A DNA stretch of 64,000 bases from Duodenibacillus massiliensis (GCF_900128485.1 NZ_LT635860.1:38853-102852), one strand, 5' to 3'; positions 36,032 to 44,749 are shown, counted from the first letter of the stretch. Program-made: numbers and translations. Notes: generated by a model not told the origin, from the letters alone.

Positions 36032-36613
36032 GTGGTCTCGCGTGTTTTTGAAAAATTCGTGCTCATTGCCTCGTCTGTGTGCGGCTGCTGCTCCATGGCG
36101 GTCTGCGCGCAGGAAGTGCGTCAGGCTGAGCCTGAGGCAAGGACCGGGGCCGCAAACGTCGTCTCCTGGGAGGCGATGACGCCCGCCGAGCGCCAGGCGC
36201 TCTGGCCGATGCTCACCCACGAGCAGCGCCTTTTTCAGTGGCGGCAGATGAACCGGGCGGAACGCAAGGTTTTTGAAAAGGGCCTCACTGAGGATGAAAA
36301 GCGCATCATCAAGCGCCGTTTTGTGATCGATTCACGGCTTCTTGAGGCCGCCGCCAACCGCCCGCAGCGAAAACTCACGGACGATGAAAGGCGTCTCTTG
36401 CGTCAGCAGATTATGGAAGTGCATATCGAGATCCGCCGCGGCGTTCCGTACAACTGCACCGATCCCACCAACTGCCCGAAGTCCTCATTCAGGCACCGTC
36501 AGGCAAGAGAGGCTGCGGATGCTGTGCCCAATCCGGTTTCCGCCGCGCCCTCGGCGGCCGACCATGAAAACGCGCATCCGGCCGTACCCTCTGACCTGAA
36601 GCCCGCCTCCTGA
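36032..36613 (+). CDS. secreted DUF3106-like protein
   Basis: 193 residues with a GTG start and a probable signal peptide (VFEKFVLIASSVCGCCSMAVCA). The middle is helical and charged, with repeated W-x-x-MTPAERQALWPML, EQRLFQWRQMNRAER and LTEDEKRI turns. This pattern is typical of DUF3106 proteins of betaproteobacteria, whose role is unknown. The tail is Ala/Pro-rich. It is divergent from ompR, so the 260-bp gap between them holds both promoters. Confidence 0.62.
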   Translation: MVSRVFEKFVLIASSVCGCCSMAVCAQEVRQAEPEARTGAANVVSWEAMTPAERQALWPMLTHEQRLFQWRQMNRAERKVFEKGLTEDEKRIIKRRFVIDSRLLEAAANRPQRKLTDDERRLLRQQIMEVHIEIRRGVPYNCTDPTNCPKSSFRHRQAREAADAVPNPVSAAPSAADHENAHPAVPSDLKPAS

Positions 36614-36654
36614 CGGATTCCTCCGTGTCCGCAGCGCGTACGCCGCGGGCAGAA

Positions 36655-37464
36655 TCACTGTTTCCTCTCTGGTGCCGCATCAAACGCCGCCACACAGACG
36701 TAATCCGGGCGTTCCGGAATCGTGACGGGAAGAATTTTCACGCCCACCCCGAACGATTCGGAGAGCGTTTCTTCGGTAAGCACATCGTGCGTAAAGCCGA
36801 AGCGATGCGTGCCGTCAGGCATCAGCACCAGCGTCTTTGTGCTGATTTCAAGCGCGTGAGCCGGAAAGTGCGTGTTGATGACGGCGCCGATTCCGAGGGT
36901 TTCCGAGAGTTCTCTTAAAACCATGAGGACCCGCAGCTGATTTTTAAAGTCAAGGTTGCTTTCGGGTTCGTCAAGCACCAGAAGTTCAGGGTTTCCCGCG
37001 AGCGCCCGGGCAATGAGCACAAGCTGGTATTCACCCCCGGAGATTTCGTTGGTGAGTTTGTCCGCAAGGTGCGCGATTCCGGTTTTTGTGAGGGCCGCAA
37101 ACGCCGCTTCTCGGTCTTTTTCCGAGGGCTTGGCAAAAAGTCCGAGGCGGGCACTGCGTCCGAGCATCACCATATCGAGAACGCTGTAGATGAAACTCGC
37201 GGGCTTGGCCTGCGGAACGTACCCCACACGCTGCCAGAAGGTACGCGCGGGGACGGTACGGATGTCGGTACCGTCAATAAGGGACGCCCCGCTTTTCCAG
37301 CGCCTTAATCCGAGCATGCACTCCAATAGCGTCGTTTTCCCGGCACCGTTGCGGCCGAGGATACTCAGAATCCCGCGGCAGTCAAAGGAAAAATTGATGT
37401 CGGTGAGGACCTCGCGGGAACTGCCCGGATAGCTGTAGGAGGCGTGAGAGACGTCAAACTGCAT
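36655..37464 (-). CDS. ABC transporter ATPase, iron-siderophore/cobalamin type (last gene of the Nif-like operon)
   Basis: 269 residues. Walker A is GRNGAGKTTLLECML, the signature is EISGGEYQLVLIARAL, Walker B is LLVLDEPESNLDF, and the switch His is in NTHFPAHALEI. The FecE/BtuD-type ATPase is recognisable from the FSFDCRGILSILG start and the L-RRWKSG loop. It ends a string in which every gene starts within a few bases of the preceding stop, behind its permease and binding protein, so the importer is complete. Confidence 0.92.
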   Translation of the reverse strand: MQFDVSHASYSYPGSSREVLTDINFSFDCRGILSILGRNGAGKTTLLECMLGLRRWKSGASLIDGTDIRTVPARTFWQRVGYVPQAKPASFIYSVLDMVMLGRSARLGLFAKPSEKDREAAFAALTKTGIAHLADKLTNEISGGEYQLVLIARALAGNPELLVLDEPESNLDFKNQLRVLMVLRELSETLGIGAVINTHFPAHALEISTKTLVLMPDGTHRFGFTHDVLTEETLSESFGVGVKILPVTIPERPDYVCVAAFDAAPERKQ

Positions 37465-37470
37465 GGCGCA

Positions 37471-38511
37471 TCACCTCACAAGGCCCGTGCGGCGTAATAA
37501 AAGGATAAAAAGGGGCGCGCCGATCACGGCGGTCAGAATCGAAACCGGAATTTCAAGTTCCGCGGCGCACCGCGCCGTGGTGTCGGCGGCGAGCACAAAA
37601 AGCGCGCCGATTAAGAAACTTGCCGGAATCACGCGGCAGTTGTCTGCCCCGAACATGAGCCGCGCGCAGTGGGGGATCAAAAGCCCCACCCAGCCGATCA
37701 GTCCGCACATACTCACCACGCCCGCCGTGATCATGGTGCTTGCCACAATGACCGCGATTCTTAACTGCGTCACCGGAATCCCCAGCGACCGCGCTTCGTC
37801 TTCAGGTAGCGACAGGGCATTCATCTTCCAGCGCAGGCAATAAAGAACCACGGAGCCCGCAAGGATAAACGGCAGCCCCAGCCACAGCGTTTCCATCGTG
37901 GCCCCCGTGAGGCTTCCCATAAGCCAGAAGGTAATCGAGGGGAGCATGTCCTGGGGATCGGCTACAAACTTCACAAGGCTGATTAAGGCGGAAAAAAGCG
38001 CCGCAATCACCAGGCCCGAGAGAATGAGCATCAGAATCGAGCTTTGTCCCCGGATGCGGCTTACAAAGCAGACAAGCACCACGGCCCCGAGGCCCGCCGC
38101 AAGGGACGCAGCCTGCACAAGTGCCGCGTCAAACCCCAGCAGAATCCCCAAAACCGCGCCGAAAGCTGCGCCGGTCGCAACGCCCAGTGTGTCCGGGGTT
38201 GCAAGGGGATTGGAAAAAAGCGCCTGAAAGCCCGCTCCCGCGGCCGCAAGCCCCGCGCCCGCCGCCACCGCGAGAATGACGCGGGGGAGTCTTACGTTCA
38301 CAACCACCGAATAAATTGTTTCATCGGGTCGCGGCCCCTGCGTCACCCAGGCTTTCAGCGCCGCAAGAACGTCAGCGACGGCCACAGGAAAGCCGCCGCT
38401 GGCAAGCGCCATGCAGGCCCCTGCAATGAGCGCCGCCCAAAGACACGCGGTTGCAGGCCCCCAGGCGAGCCACCGGCTCGTAAAAAGTGATGAAACGCGG
38501 GGTCGTGTCAC
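37471..38511 (-). CDS. FecCD-family ABC permease
   Basis: 346 residues and about nine to ten membrane helices. Family markers are VVNVRLPRVILAVAAGAGLAAAG, FQALFSNPLATPDTLGVATGA and GAALGVGILLGF-like stretches, then WLMGSLTGATMETL and the coupling motif LGIPVTQLRIAVI. Close to the end, GLIGWVGLLIPHCARLMFG is diagnostic. The GTG start lies 7 bp past the binding-protein stop. These permeases import siderophore iron, haem, cobalamin or related chelates. Confidence 0.93.
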   Translation of the reverse strand: MTRPRVSSLFTSRWLAWGPATACLWAALIAGACMALASGGFPVAVADVLAALKAWVTQGPRPDETIYSVVVNVRLPRVILAVAAGAGLAAAGAGFQALFSNPLATPDTLGVATGAAFGAVLGILLGFDAALVQAASLAAGLGAVVLVCFVSRIRGQSSILMLILSGLVIAALFSALISLVKFVADPQDMLPSITFWLMGSLTGATMETLWLGLPFILAGSVVLYCLRWKMNALSLPEDEARSLGIPVTQLRIAVIVASTMITAGVVSMCGLIGWVGLLIPHCARLMFGADNCRVIPASFLIGALFVLAADTTARCAAELEIPVSILTAVIGAPLFILLLRRTGLVR

Positions 38512-38518
38512 GGGTCGG

Positions 38519-39643
38519 TTACCTGCGGCCGGAAGTCTGAGAAAAACCGTCGGCGCGGTTGGCCTTGGGTTCGTACATGGACTTTACCTGCTCGTCCGTG
38601 AGGTCAATGCCGTACAGTCCCCGGTAGTAAATCTTTGCTTCTTTGGTGAGGTCGATATCCTCAAAGAGTTTGGGGTAGACGGTCTTCGCCATCCAAAGAA
38701 GTGTGAGCGGGGTATCAGCCGAGGGCGTGAAGCTTCTGTAGATCCCCAGGGGGAGCTTATAGACCTGTTTTTCCGTTACGGCTTTGACGCGGCTCCAGTC
38801 GTTGTACTTTCCGGCATAGATGTCGGCGGGGAGCACGGGCGTAAAGTTCGTCACAAAAATGACGTCCGGATTCCACTTGTAGACCTGTTCCATCGAAATC
38901 TGGGCGTTCTGGTTGTCCGCTTCAACAGAATAAGCCGCATTTTTGGCGCCGATTGCATCGCACCAGTACTGACCGAAAAAGTGCCGGCCGCTTGTGACAA
39001 GGCGCTTGGCGTCATACTGAAACACGAAAAGCACACTCTTGCGTTCAGCGTCAGTCAGTTCGGCGGTGCGCTCTGCAACCATTGACGCAATGCGCCGCGA
39101 GTGGGCGGCTGCCTTATCGGTCTTTGCGTTTTCCGGGAAGACGGCGTCCAGAAGGCTGATCCACTGATCGTAGGTCGTTAAAACGTTGTAGTCCCACTTG
39201 GAAGCCGAAACGGCAACGGCGGCAATTCCGGCGTTTTCAAGCTGCTTGATTGCGGGGCGGTTGCCGGCGTTCACGAACACCACGTCGGGCTTAAGGCGCA
39301 TCACCGACTCAATATTCATCGTGCCGCCCTTCATAAAGGAGATGTCGGCTTTAAGTATCGCCGGATAGATCTCGGAGAGAAGCCCGTTTTTGGCGGCCGA
39401 CATGGAGACGGGGTGAATCCCCACGAGTTTGTCGGCGCCGCCGAGATAGACGGCGGTCACGCTCGCAAAGGGGAGAATGTCCGCAGTCACAATGCGGTTG
39501 ACGGTATCGGGGACATTGACGCTGCGGCCGAGATGATCGGTCACAAGACGCGCCTGAACGCTGCAGGCAAAGGCAGCGGCCAAAACGGCGCCAGAAACGA
39601 CTGCTTTCTTAAAAAACTGTCCGGCAGAAATCATGATGAGCAT
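38519..39643 (-). CDS. periplasmic metal-chelate binding protein of the Nif-like operon
   Basis: 374 residues. The signal peptide (FFKKAVVSGAVLAAAFACSVQA) ends in a normal Sec site, not a lipobox. The mature start LVTDHLGRSVNVPDTVNRIVTAD is typical of FepB/BtuF-type class III binding proteins, followed by RLKPDVVFVNAGNRPAIKQLENAGIA. The C-terminal LLWMAKTVYPKLFEDIDLTKEAK is also seen in iron-chelate binding proteins. It should deliver a ligand to the FecCD permease that follows. Confidence 0.9.
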   Translation of the reverse strand: MLIMISAGQFFKKAVVSGAVLAAAFACSVQARLVTDHLGRSVNVPDTVNRIVTADILPFASVTAVYLGGADKLVGIHPVSMSAAKNGLLSEIYPAILKADISFMKGGTMNIESVMRLKPDVVFVNAGNRPAIKQLENAGIAAVAVSASKWDYNVLTTYDQWISLLDAVFPENAKTDKAAAHSRRIASMVAERTAELTDAERKSVLFVFQYDAKRLVTSGRHFFGQYWCDAIGAKNAAYSVEADNQNAQISMEQVYKWNPDVIFVTNFTPVLPADIYAGKYNDWSRVKAVTEKQVYKLPLGIYRSFTPSADTPLTLLWMAKTVYPKLFEDIDLTKEAKIYYRGLYGIDLTDEQVKSMYEPKANRADGFSQTSGRR

Positions 39644-39686
39644 CAGAAAATAAAAAGAGGATCTTTAAAGTGTAGTCGCCTCGGGC

Positions 39687-40898
39687 CTACAGTAGCGGCG
39701 CCCGGTTGCTTCGGGCGTCAAGCCACGCTGAAAACCGGTGCCCGATAAGGTTGGGTACGGCACTGCGCCAGATACGGCCCGACAAACCTTCGTGCGGCAG
39801 GTCCGTGACGGACGGGGGCGTTTCGGTGAGCTTTTTCACAAACTGCCCGTAAAAGGGATCGGCAATAAGCGATTTGGCTTTCGGAAGAATCGTCCGGAAC
39901 GTGTCTTCATCGGCGTTTCGCACGTCCCGGGGACCGAGCACAAAGTCGGGGGCCGTAAGCGGTGTTGCCACCGCCACGCGCGTAAGGCCCTTTTCCTTCA
40001 CAAGCGCCGCGCGAAGGGCGGCGGACGTGACCGCCTCACCGATGACCCAGGTTTGAGGTGCTTCGTTACCGGTCCAGTTGCCGCGGCAGTCGCTGGCGAG
40101 ATTGATGTTTTTCGCGCTGCGTGCGGCTTCGGTGAGTTTTGCGGCAATGGTCTGCGCCATAAAATCCCCGACGGGAGCTCCGATGACAAAGGGGACACCT
40201 GCGTGTTCATAAAGCCAGAGGGCAGGGGGAATCCCCGAAGCCGTCACGGCAAGCGTCACGTCGGCTTCGGCCGCGGACGCAATGCGGTTAAGCGCGGCAT
40301 TTTCGCCCATCGCCCAGTTTGACTGCACGGTAAAACCGGCATCGTTTAAAAAGGACTCAATGGCTTCAGGGGCCCCGTTTACCGACCAGTCAAGCGGCGT
40401 GACGCCCGTTACATTGACGCGCAGTTTCGGGTGCGGTGTTTTGCGGGCGGCGGGCTTAACAAAGCGCTCCGCCAGTTTCACAAAGGCTTTGCCGGCACCG
40501 GAGACGTAGTCAAGTGTGCCATTTGTGTCGACGCCGAAACTCACGACGCCTGTGCGGGATTCAAGCTCCCGGGCAATGCCGTCGTAGTCGCACCCCATCA
40601 TCATCGGGATCGGGGTACCGGCAATGGCGATGAATTCGGGATTGACTTCACGTGCCGCAGCCGCGATGTCGTCCATCATGCGCTGCTCGTTACCGAGAAC
40701 CGCATCGGCTTCGGTGAGTCCCGTGATAAAGACGTCCGCGGGCCGGTCAAACCAGCGCGGTTCATCGTGCGTGGTGTAGGTGGAGTTGCAGCCTGAGGCA
40801 TCGTGCATGACGATAAGGCCCCCCAACTCATAAAGCGCCGAGCAAACCGCAGAATTATCCGCTGCGTACACCGGCAGCCACACGTTGGTTTGTTTCAC
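39687..40898 (-). CDS. nitrogenase-like component 1 subunit (NifK/NifE-like)
   Basis: 403 residues of the NifD/K/E/N superfamily. Cys19 (SAVCSALYELGG) and Cys37 (HDASGCNSTYTTHDEPRWF) sit where P-cluster-type ligands are found. The third position, normally a Cys after TT, reads AGTPIPMMMGCDYDGIA: Pro in place of Cys, with Cys103 seven residues later. The Rossmann-type domains are recognisable (VVSFGVDTNGT, ASGIPPALWLYEHAGVPFVIG). This matches uncharacterised group IV nitrogenase-like proteins, not true nitrogenase. The GTG start overlaps the upstream stop (GTGA). Confidence 0.82.
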   Translation of the reverse strand: MKQTNVWLPVYAADNSAVCSALYELGGLIVMHDASGCNSTYTTHDEPRWFDRPADVFITGLTEADAVLGNEQRMMDDIAAAAREVNPEFIAIAGTPIPMMMGCDYDGIARELESRTGVVSFGVDTNGTLDYVSGAGKAFVKLAERFVKPAARKTPHPKLRVNVTGVTPLDWSVNGAPEAIESFLNDAGFTVQSNWAMGENAALNRIASAAEADVTLAVTASGIPPALWLYEHAGVPFVIGAPVGDFMAQTIAAKLTEAARSAKNINLASDCRGNWTGNEAPQTWVIGEAVTSAALRAALVKEKGLTRVAVATPLTAPDFVLGPRDVRNADEDTFRTILPKAKSLIADPFYGQFVKKLTETPPSVTDLPHEGLSGRIWRSAVPNLIGHRFSAWLDARSNRAPLL

Positions 40899-42220
40899 AG
40901 ACAGCCTCCCGCACTGCAGCCGAGCGCCTTAATCTGAATGATGTCGCGGGCGTTTTTGGGGTGTAAAAACGCATCCGTGAGGCTTTGGGCGAGATACGTG
41001 ATCCCGGAAAAGCCGTCGGCGCCGTCGTTTTCGACCATATTCACAAAGTGATCCGTGTGCTCAAACCACGCGGCCTTTTGCCCGACGGCTAGGGTCTTTG
41101 TGTTTTCAGGGGTGCGGGCGCGCACCATGCCGACCGCGGTGGTGGGCATGAGTCTTAACGCCGGTTTTTCCGTTTTAAGCGCCTCAAAGTCCGCCGTTTC
41201 CTGCGGGAAAACCGTGTCACAGTAGACGCGCACCACGTTAAAGCCGTAACGGATGAGAAGCCGCGTGAGCGACAGGGGACGCATCGTTGCGGTGTAGTCA
41301 ATGGCAACGGGCGTGTCACCGATGATGCTTTGTGCCTTTTTAAGTGCCGCATCGGCTGCCTGCCGGGCGTCTTTCCAGTTAAGTTCGGCGCCAAGTGTGG
41401 CGGCAAGCCCCGTGAGCATCGCTTCGTTTTCATCGAAGTCCCAGCCGCAGGAAAGGGCAATGGGTTTCATGCCGAGGTTTTCCGCCATCCACTCACGCGC
41501 GGCTTTTCCGCTCGGGTTCACCGTGAGCACAAATTCACTGCGTGCAAGCGCCTGATACGCCTCCCACGTGGCGGCTGCCGTGATCGTGCGCCAGGGGCGG
41601 CGGGCTGTTTGCACCACGCGCCGGACGTCGGAGTGCTCCTTTAAGGGACGGACGTCCGCGGCAATCGTTACACCGTTGTCTCTGAGAGTGTCGGGGGCTT
41701 TCCGGATCATTGTGTAGATCTGCCGGCGGTTACGCATATCGGGCGTAATGCGCTTTCTCAGAATCGGCGTCATGTAGCCGTCGGCAAAGGCGATGTCCGG
41801 AAAGGTCTCGCGGAGCTTTTCAAAGCTGAAGGTGAGGTCGCTTCCCACAAACTCATGCACGCAGCTTGTGTAGATGATGACGCCTTTGGGGCGCACGGCA
41901 AGCTTGCGGATAATGTCCGTGACGCCGTCAATGAGAATACGTTCGGTGTTGCCTTCCAGAAGGTTGCTGTCTTCAATCGTGATCGTTGAAAACCGGTCCA
42001 TGGCCCGCAGTTCCGCCGCGGACATCGAAACGCCTCTCAGACAACACCTTGCACAGACAAAGATGATGTGCGTCTCGGGAATCAGAAGCCCTAGGTGCAT
42101 GATGGTCCAGGTGCCGCGCGCGGGGGCACTGTATTCAAGCCCCTGACTGTAGGTGAGGGGGAGCGTCGCTTTTCCGACTTCAACCCCGGGCGTCACGCAC
42201 GGGCGGTTAATCAGGGGCAT
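40895..42220 (-). CDS. nitrogenase-like component 1 subunit (NifD-like)
   Basis: 441 residues. The N-terminal APARGTWTIMHLGLLIPE and FVCARCCLRGVSMSAAELRA (Cys56, 59 and 60), then YTSCVHEFVGSDL (Cys120), replace the three P-cluster cysteine regions of NifD. The FeMo-cofactor His/Cys pair is not evident. The C-terminus ends KALGCSAGGCL with two more cysteines. These features belong to a little-known nitrogenase-like lineage often found with metal-chelate importers. The ATG overlaps the stop of the NifH-like gene (TGATG). Confidence 0.84.
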   Translation of the reverse strand: MPLINRPCVTPGVEVGKATLPLTYSQGLEYSAPARGTWTIMHLGLLIPETHIIFVCARCCLRGVSMSAAELRAMDRFSTITIEDSNLLEGNTERILIDGVTDIIRKLAVRPKGVIIYTSCVHEFVGSDLTFSFEKLRETFPDIAFADGYMTPILRKRITPDMRNRRQIYTMIRKAPDTLRDNGVTIAADVRPLKEHSDVRRVVQTARRPWRTITAAATWEAYQALARSEFVLTVNPSGKAAREWMAENLGMKPIALSCGWDFDENEAMLTGLAATLGAELNWKDARQAADAALKKAQSIIGDTPVAIDYTATMRPLSLTRLLIRYGFNVVRVYCDTVFPQETADFEALKTEKPALRLMPTTAVGMVRARTPENTKTLAVGQKAAWFEHTDHFVNMVENDGADGFSGITYLAQSLTDAFLHPKNARDIIQIKALGCSAGGCL

Positions 42221-43020
42221 CAGAGTTCTCCCGCGGAAATACGGATGACCGAAGCGCTTTCAGCCGGTGTTGCGGCTTTGAGTAACTCACGTGAAAGCGT
42301 CTTGTAGTGCGCGGCCATCGGTGTGTCGGGAAAGGCTGCGAAAACGGTTGCATGCGCGTCTTCGGCGGCCTGCACGACACCGTCGCGCGGCAGCCGGTAG
42401 ATAACGGGCGCCTGAATGGTTGCGGCAAGGTCGTCCACCTTGGCGTCTTCGTTTGCGACGTTGCGGCGGTTGAGAATGAGGCCGGAGAGCCTCGCGTAGC
42501 CGCGGTTTTTGTAGCTTTGCACGGCCATGGCGATGTTGCCTGCCGCGTAAACGGCCATGTTTTCGCCGGAAGTGACGATAAACACGTTTTCGGCGTAGCC
42601 CTTGCGGATCGGCATGGCAAAGCCGCCGCAGACAACGTCACCCAAAACGTCGTAGAGCACCACGTCGGGTTTGATCTCTTCGAAGGCGCGGCATGCGGTG
42701 AGCGACTCAAACGCCGCGACAATGCCGCGGCCCGCGCAGCCCGTGCCGGGCGTGGGGCCTCCGGCTTCAGCGCACCAGACGCCGTCGCGGGCGCGGGTGA
42801 CGATGTCCTCAAGCCGCACGGCCGATGCGTTTTTGTGCCTTAAGACGTCGAGCACACTTTGGATGCGCACGCCCGCTGTGTGGGCAATCGTGCTGTCGGC
42901 CTTGGGGTCGCACCCGATCTGAAGCACCGTCATGCCGTCGGCGGCAAGTGCCGCTGCGACGTTACTGACGGTCGTGGACTTTCCGATGCCGCCCTTACCG
43001 TAAACCGCCATTCTGTACAT
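42220..43020 (-). CDS. NifH-like ATP-dependent reductase (component 2)
   Basis: 266 residues, close to NifH/BchL/CfbC size. The P-loop is YGKGGIGKSTTVSNVAAAL (Lys9 and Lys14), followed by switch region GCDPKADST. The bridging [4Fe-4S] cysteines are Cys95 (GTGCAGRGI) and Cys131 (DVLGDVVCGGFAMPI). It should form a dimer that passes low-potential electrons to the component 1 pair with ATP hydrolysis. The ATG overlaps the lipoprotein stop by one base (TAATG). No nifB, nifEN, vnf or anf genes are present, so nitrogen fixation is very unlikely. Confidence 0.92.
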   Translation of the reverse strand: MYRMAVYGKGGIGKSTTVSNVAAALAADGMTVLQIGCDPKADSTIAHTAGVRIQSVLDVLRHKNASAVRLEDIVTRARDGVWCAEAGGPTPGTGCAGRGIVAAFESLTACRAFEEIKPDVVLYDVLGDVVCGGFAMPIRKGYAENVFIVTSGENMAVYAAGNIAMAVQSYKNRGYARLSGLILNRRNVANEDAKVDDLAATIQAPVIYRLPRDGVVQAAEDAHATVFAAFPDTPMAAHYKTLSRELLKAATPAESASVIRISAGEL

Positions 43021-43592
43021 TACTGCTGAGCCTCCGTCGGAACTGTTTCGCCTTCAACGAGCTGGGGCGTATTTTCCTGCGTCATCTGCATGAGTTCGAT
43101 TCTGCGCCGGTTGTATTCACCCCAGGTAGTGCGCCGGCCGGCCAAGTCATCCTGGTTTTTTCGGACGAGGGGATCGATTTCTTCGTCGGCACGGGCGGCG
43201 GCTCTGACGTAGGAATCGATGCCGCTTTCGGTCATAAGGTGCCGCGTCGTGCTGTTGAGCTCCGCGATTTCTTCAGCCACGCGCCGCATCTGCTCGATTT
43301 CCGGGGCCAGGGCTTTGCTTCTGTCATTTAACTGACGGCGTGAGGCCATCGCCGGAAGGCACGGGGTTTTTTCAAAGTAACCGGCGTATTCGGGAGCCGT
43401 GCAGATTTCGCGGTAAATTGCCGCCACTTCCTCAAAGCGTTCGCGGATGGCGGTTTCTCCGGGCATTTTGCGGGCCATTTCCGCAAGGTCCGCCTCCGTG
43501 GGGAGGTTTCCCGTGAGGGTTTTGCAGCCGGTGAGCACGAGGGCCGCTAGGCCCGCCGCGAAAACGATCCGGGCAGCTGTTGCTGACGTCAT
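43020..43592 (-). CDS. lipoprotein heading the nitrogenase-like operon
   Basis: 190 residues from ATG 43592 (MTSATAARIVFAAGLAALVL then TGCK). The lipobox LVLTGC marks a lipoprotein. The mature part is helical and charged with two further cysteines (REICTAPEYAGYFEKTPC) and no recognised family. The start is uncertain: ATGs at 43631, 43604 and 43592 are in frame and none has a clear ribosome-binding site. Its stop shares one base with the NifH-like start, so it is co-translated with the system. The link may be functional or only positional. Confidence 0.68.
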   Translation of the reverse strand: MTSATAARIVFAAGLAALVLTGCKTLTGNLPTEADLAEMARKMPGETAIRERFEEVAAIYREICTAPEYAGYFEKTPCLPAMASRRQLNDRSKALAPEIEQMRRVAEEIAELNSTTRHLMTESGIDSYVRAAARADEEIDPLVRKNQDDLAGRRTTWGEYNRRRIELMQMTQENTPQLVEGETVPTEAQQ

Positions 43593-43651
43593 GATTGAAT
43601 GCATTATTGTGTTGGGTACGGACGGGTGCATTCTACGATTTTGCCGGGTAC

Positions 43652-43686
43652 AAAAAAGGGACAGGTCCGCAATCGGTCTGTCCCTT
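43652..43686 (-). terminator. terminator of the HU gene
   Basis: AAGGGACAG and CTGTCCCTT form a 9-bp stem followed by TTTTTTG on the minus strand. It separates HU from the lipoprotein gene; the operon promoter must lie between here and about 43592 or use read-through. Confidence 0.85.
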
Positions 43687-43716
43687 CGCGCTTAAAGCGC
43701 GGTGACGCTGACGAAA

Positions 43717-43992
43717 TTAACGTTCGACGGCGGCCTTAAAGGCTGCGCCCGGAACGAACTTCGGCACGTACTTTTCAGCAATCGTGATCGTGGCGCCGGT
43801 GGCGGGATTGCGGCCGGTGCGCTGGGGCTTGTGCTGCAGCTTAAACGTACCGAAACCGACGATCGTCACGGGGTCGTCATTCTTGACGTGTTCGGTAATG
43901 GTGTCGGTCACCGTTGCCAAAATGCGGCTTGCCTGAGCCTTGCTGATGTTGTGCTCGGCGGCAATCTTTTCGATCAGCTGAACGCGGTTCAC
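43717..43992 (-). CDS. hupB: HU-type nucleoid protein
   Basis: 91 residues. HU bends and compacts DNA as a dimer. The N-terminal helices MNRVQLIEKIAAEHNISKAQ, the strand VTIVGFGTFKLQ, and the DNA arm RTGRNPATGATITIAEKYVPKFVPG are complete. CCTCCT on the plus strand shows a GGAGG ribosome-binding site just upstream of the ATG. Confidence 0.97.
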   Translation of the reverse strand: MNRVQLIEKIAAEHNISKAQASRILATVTDTITEHVKNDDPVTIVGFGTFKLQHKPQRTGRNPATGATITIAEKYVPKFVPGAAFKAAVER

Positions 43993-44703
43993 TTTTATTT
44001 CCTCCTGCTCTTACGGGACTTCTTCTTGTTTGTACAAACATGTGCCGGAAAAGGGAGCGGGGTGGCTCGCCTTTAAAAGCCGGCCAGGCCTTGCGGCTGT
44101 TGGGCCGAACCAGCGCACGGCTTCATCCTACCGCGCCCGAAAGCGGTTTGAACAGGGAGGTGACTTAGAGAAAACGCCTAGATAGAAAATGTAAATCCTT
44201 GCGCGGCGCGGATCTGAAATTAGAACTGTGCCGATTTATACCTATTGGGAGGTATATTGGCTTGACCCAAACAGTAATTGTTAATGGATTTAAGAAACTG
44301 TATCTTTAGGCAATCAAATACGCCAAAACTTTAAATCTATTGGATTTATTCTGTGCTTTGTGGTTAAATGACGGTGTCCCGGCAGAGACGGCAGGGAAAC
44401 CGTTTCGCCGATGACATCTCCTTTGGTGGTATGTTGAGACCGCTGCAGCCTTATGCGGCGTTTCTTTCGCATCGAAGGATCATCAGAGTGTTGCTGAAAC
44501 GCCGCAAAAGGCGGCCGGTGAGGTGCGGTCACGGACGCAGGGGCCTTCGGGTTCACGCGTGGGGAAACGGGACGGTACCGGTAAAGACACCGGCAGAAGA
44601 CAGCATCTGATGACCTAAAGGGACGATGCGAAAGAGATGCCCGGTTCATGAAACCATGAACCTCACGGCTCAGCGGTCTTTTTTTTGCGTTTTTTCGGGC
44701 AAA
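43993..44703. other. 711-bp region without a recognised gene
   Basis: The first 300 bp are AT-rich and probably hold the HU promoter. From about 44370 to 44690 the sequence is GC-rich and full of short inverted repeats (GCCGC-AAAA-GGCGGC, GGTACC palindrome with ACCGG/CCGGT, GGTTCATG-AAA-CATGAACC) and then T-runs at about 44680. Open frames exist on both strands, but their products are Arg-rich and low in hydrophobic pattern, with no family resemblance. A structured RNA is possible but unproven. Confidence 0.4.
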
Positions 44704-44740
44704 CAAAAAACCGTGAGGCATTGCGGCTTCACGGTTTTTA
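44704..44740 (-). terminator. terminator after tRNA-Arg
   Basis: AAAACCGTGA and TCACGGTTTT pair across a short loop, flanked by A and T runs, just past the 3' end of the tRNA on the minus strand. The symmetry allows action in both directions. Confidence 0.78.
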
Positions 44741-44749
44741 AGGAATTTC

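Noticed and set aside
36655-43020. True nitrogen-fixing (nif/vnf/anf) system
   Set aside because: Component 1 proteins lack the normal P-cluster and FeMo-co ligand pattern, and no nifB, nifEN or accessory genes are present.
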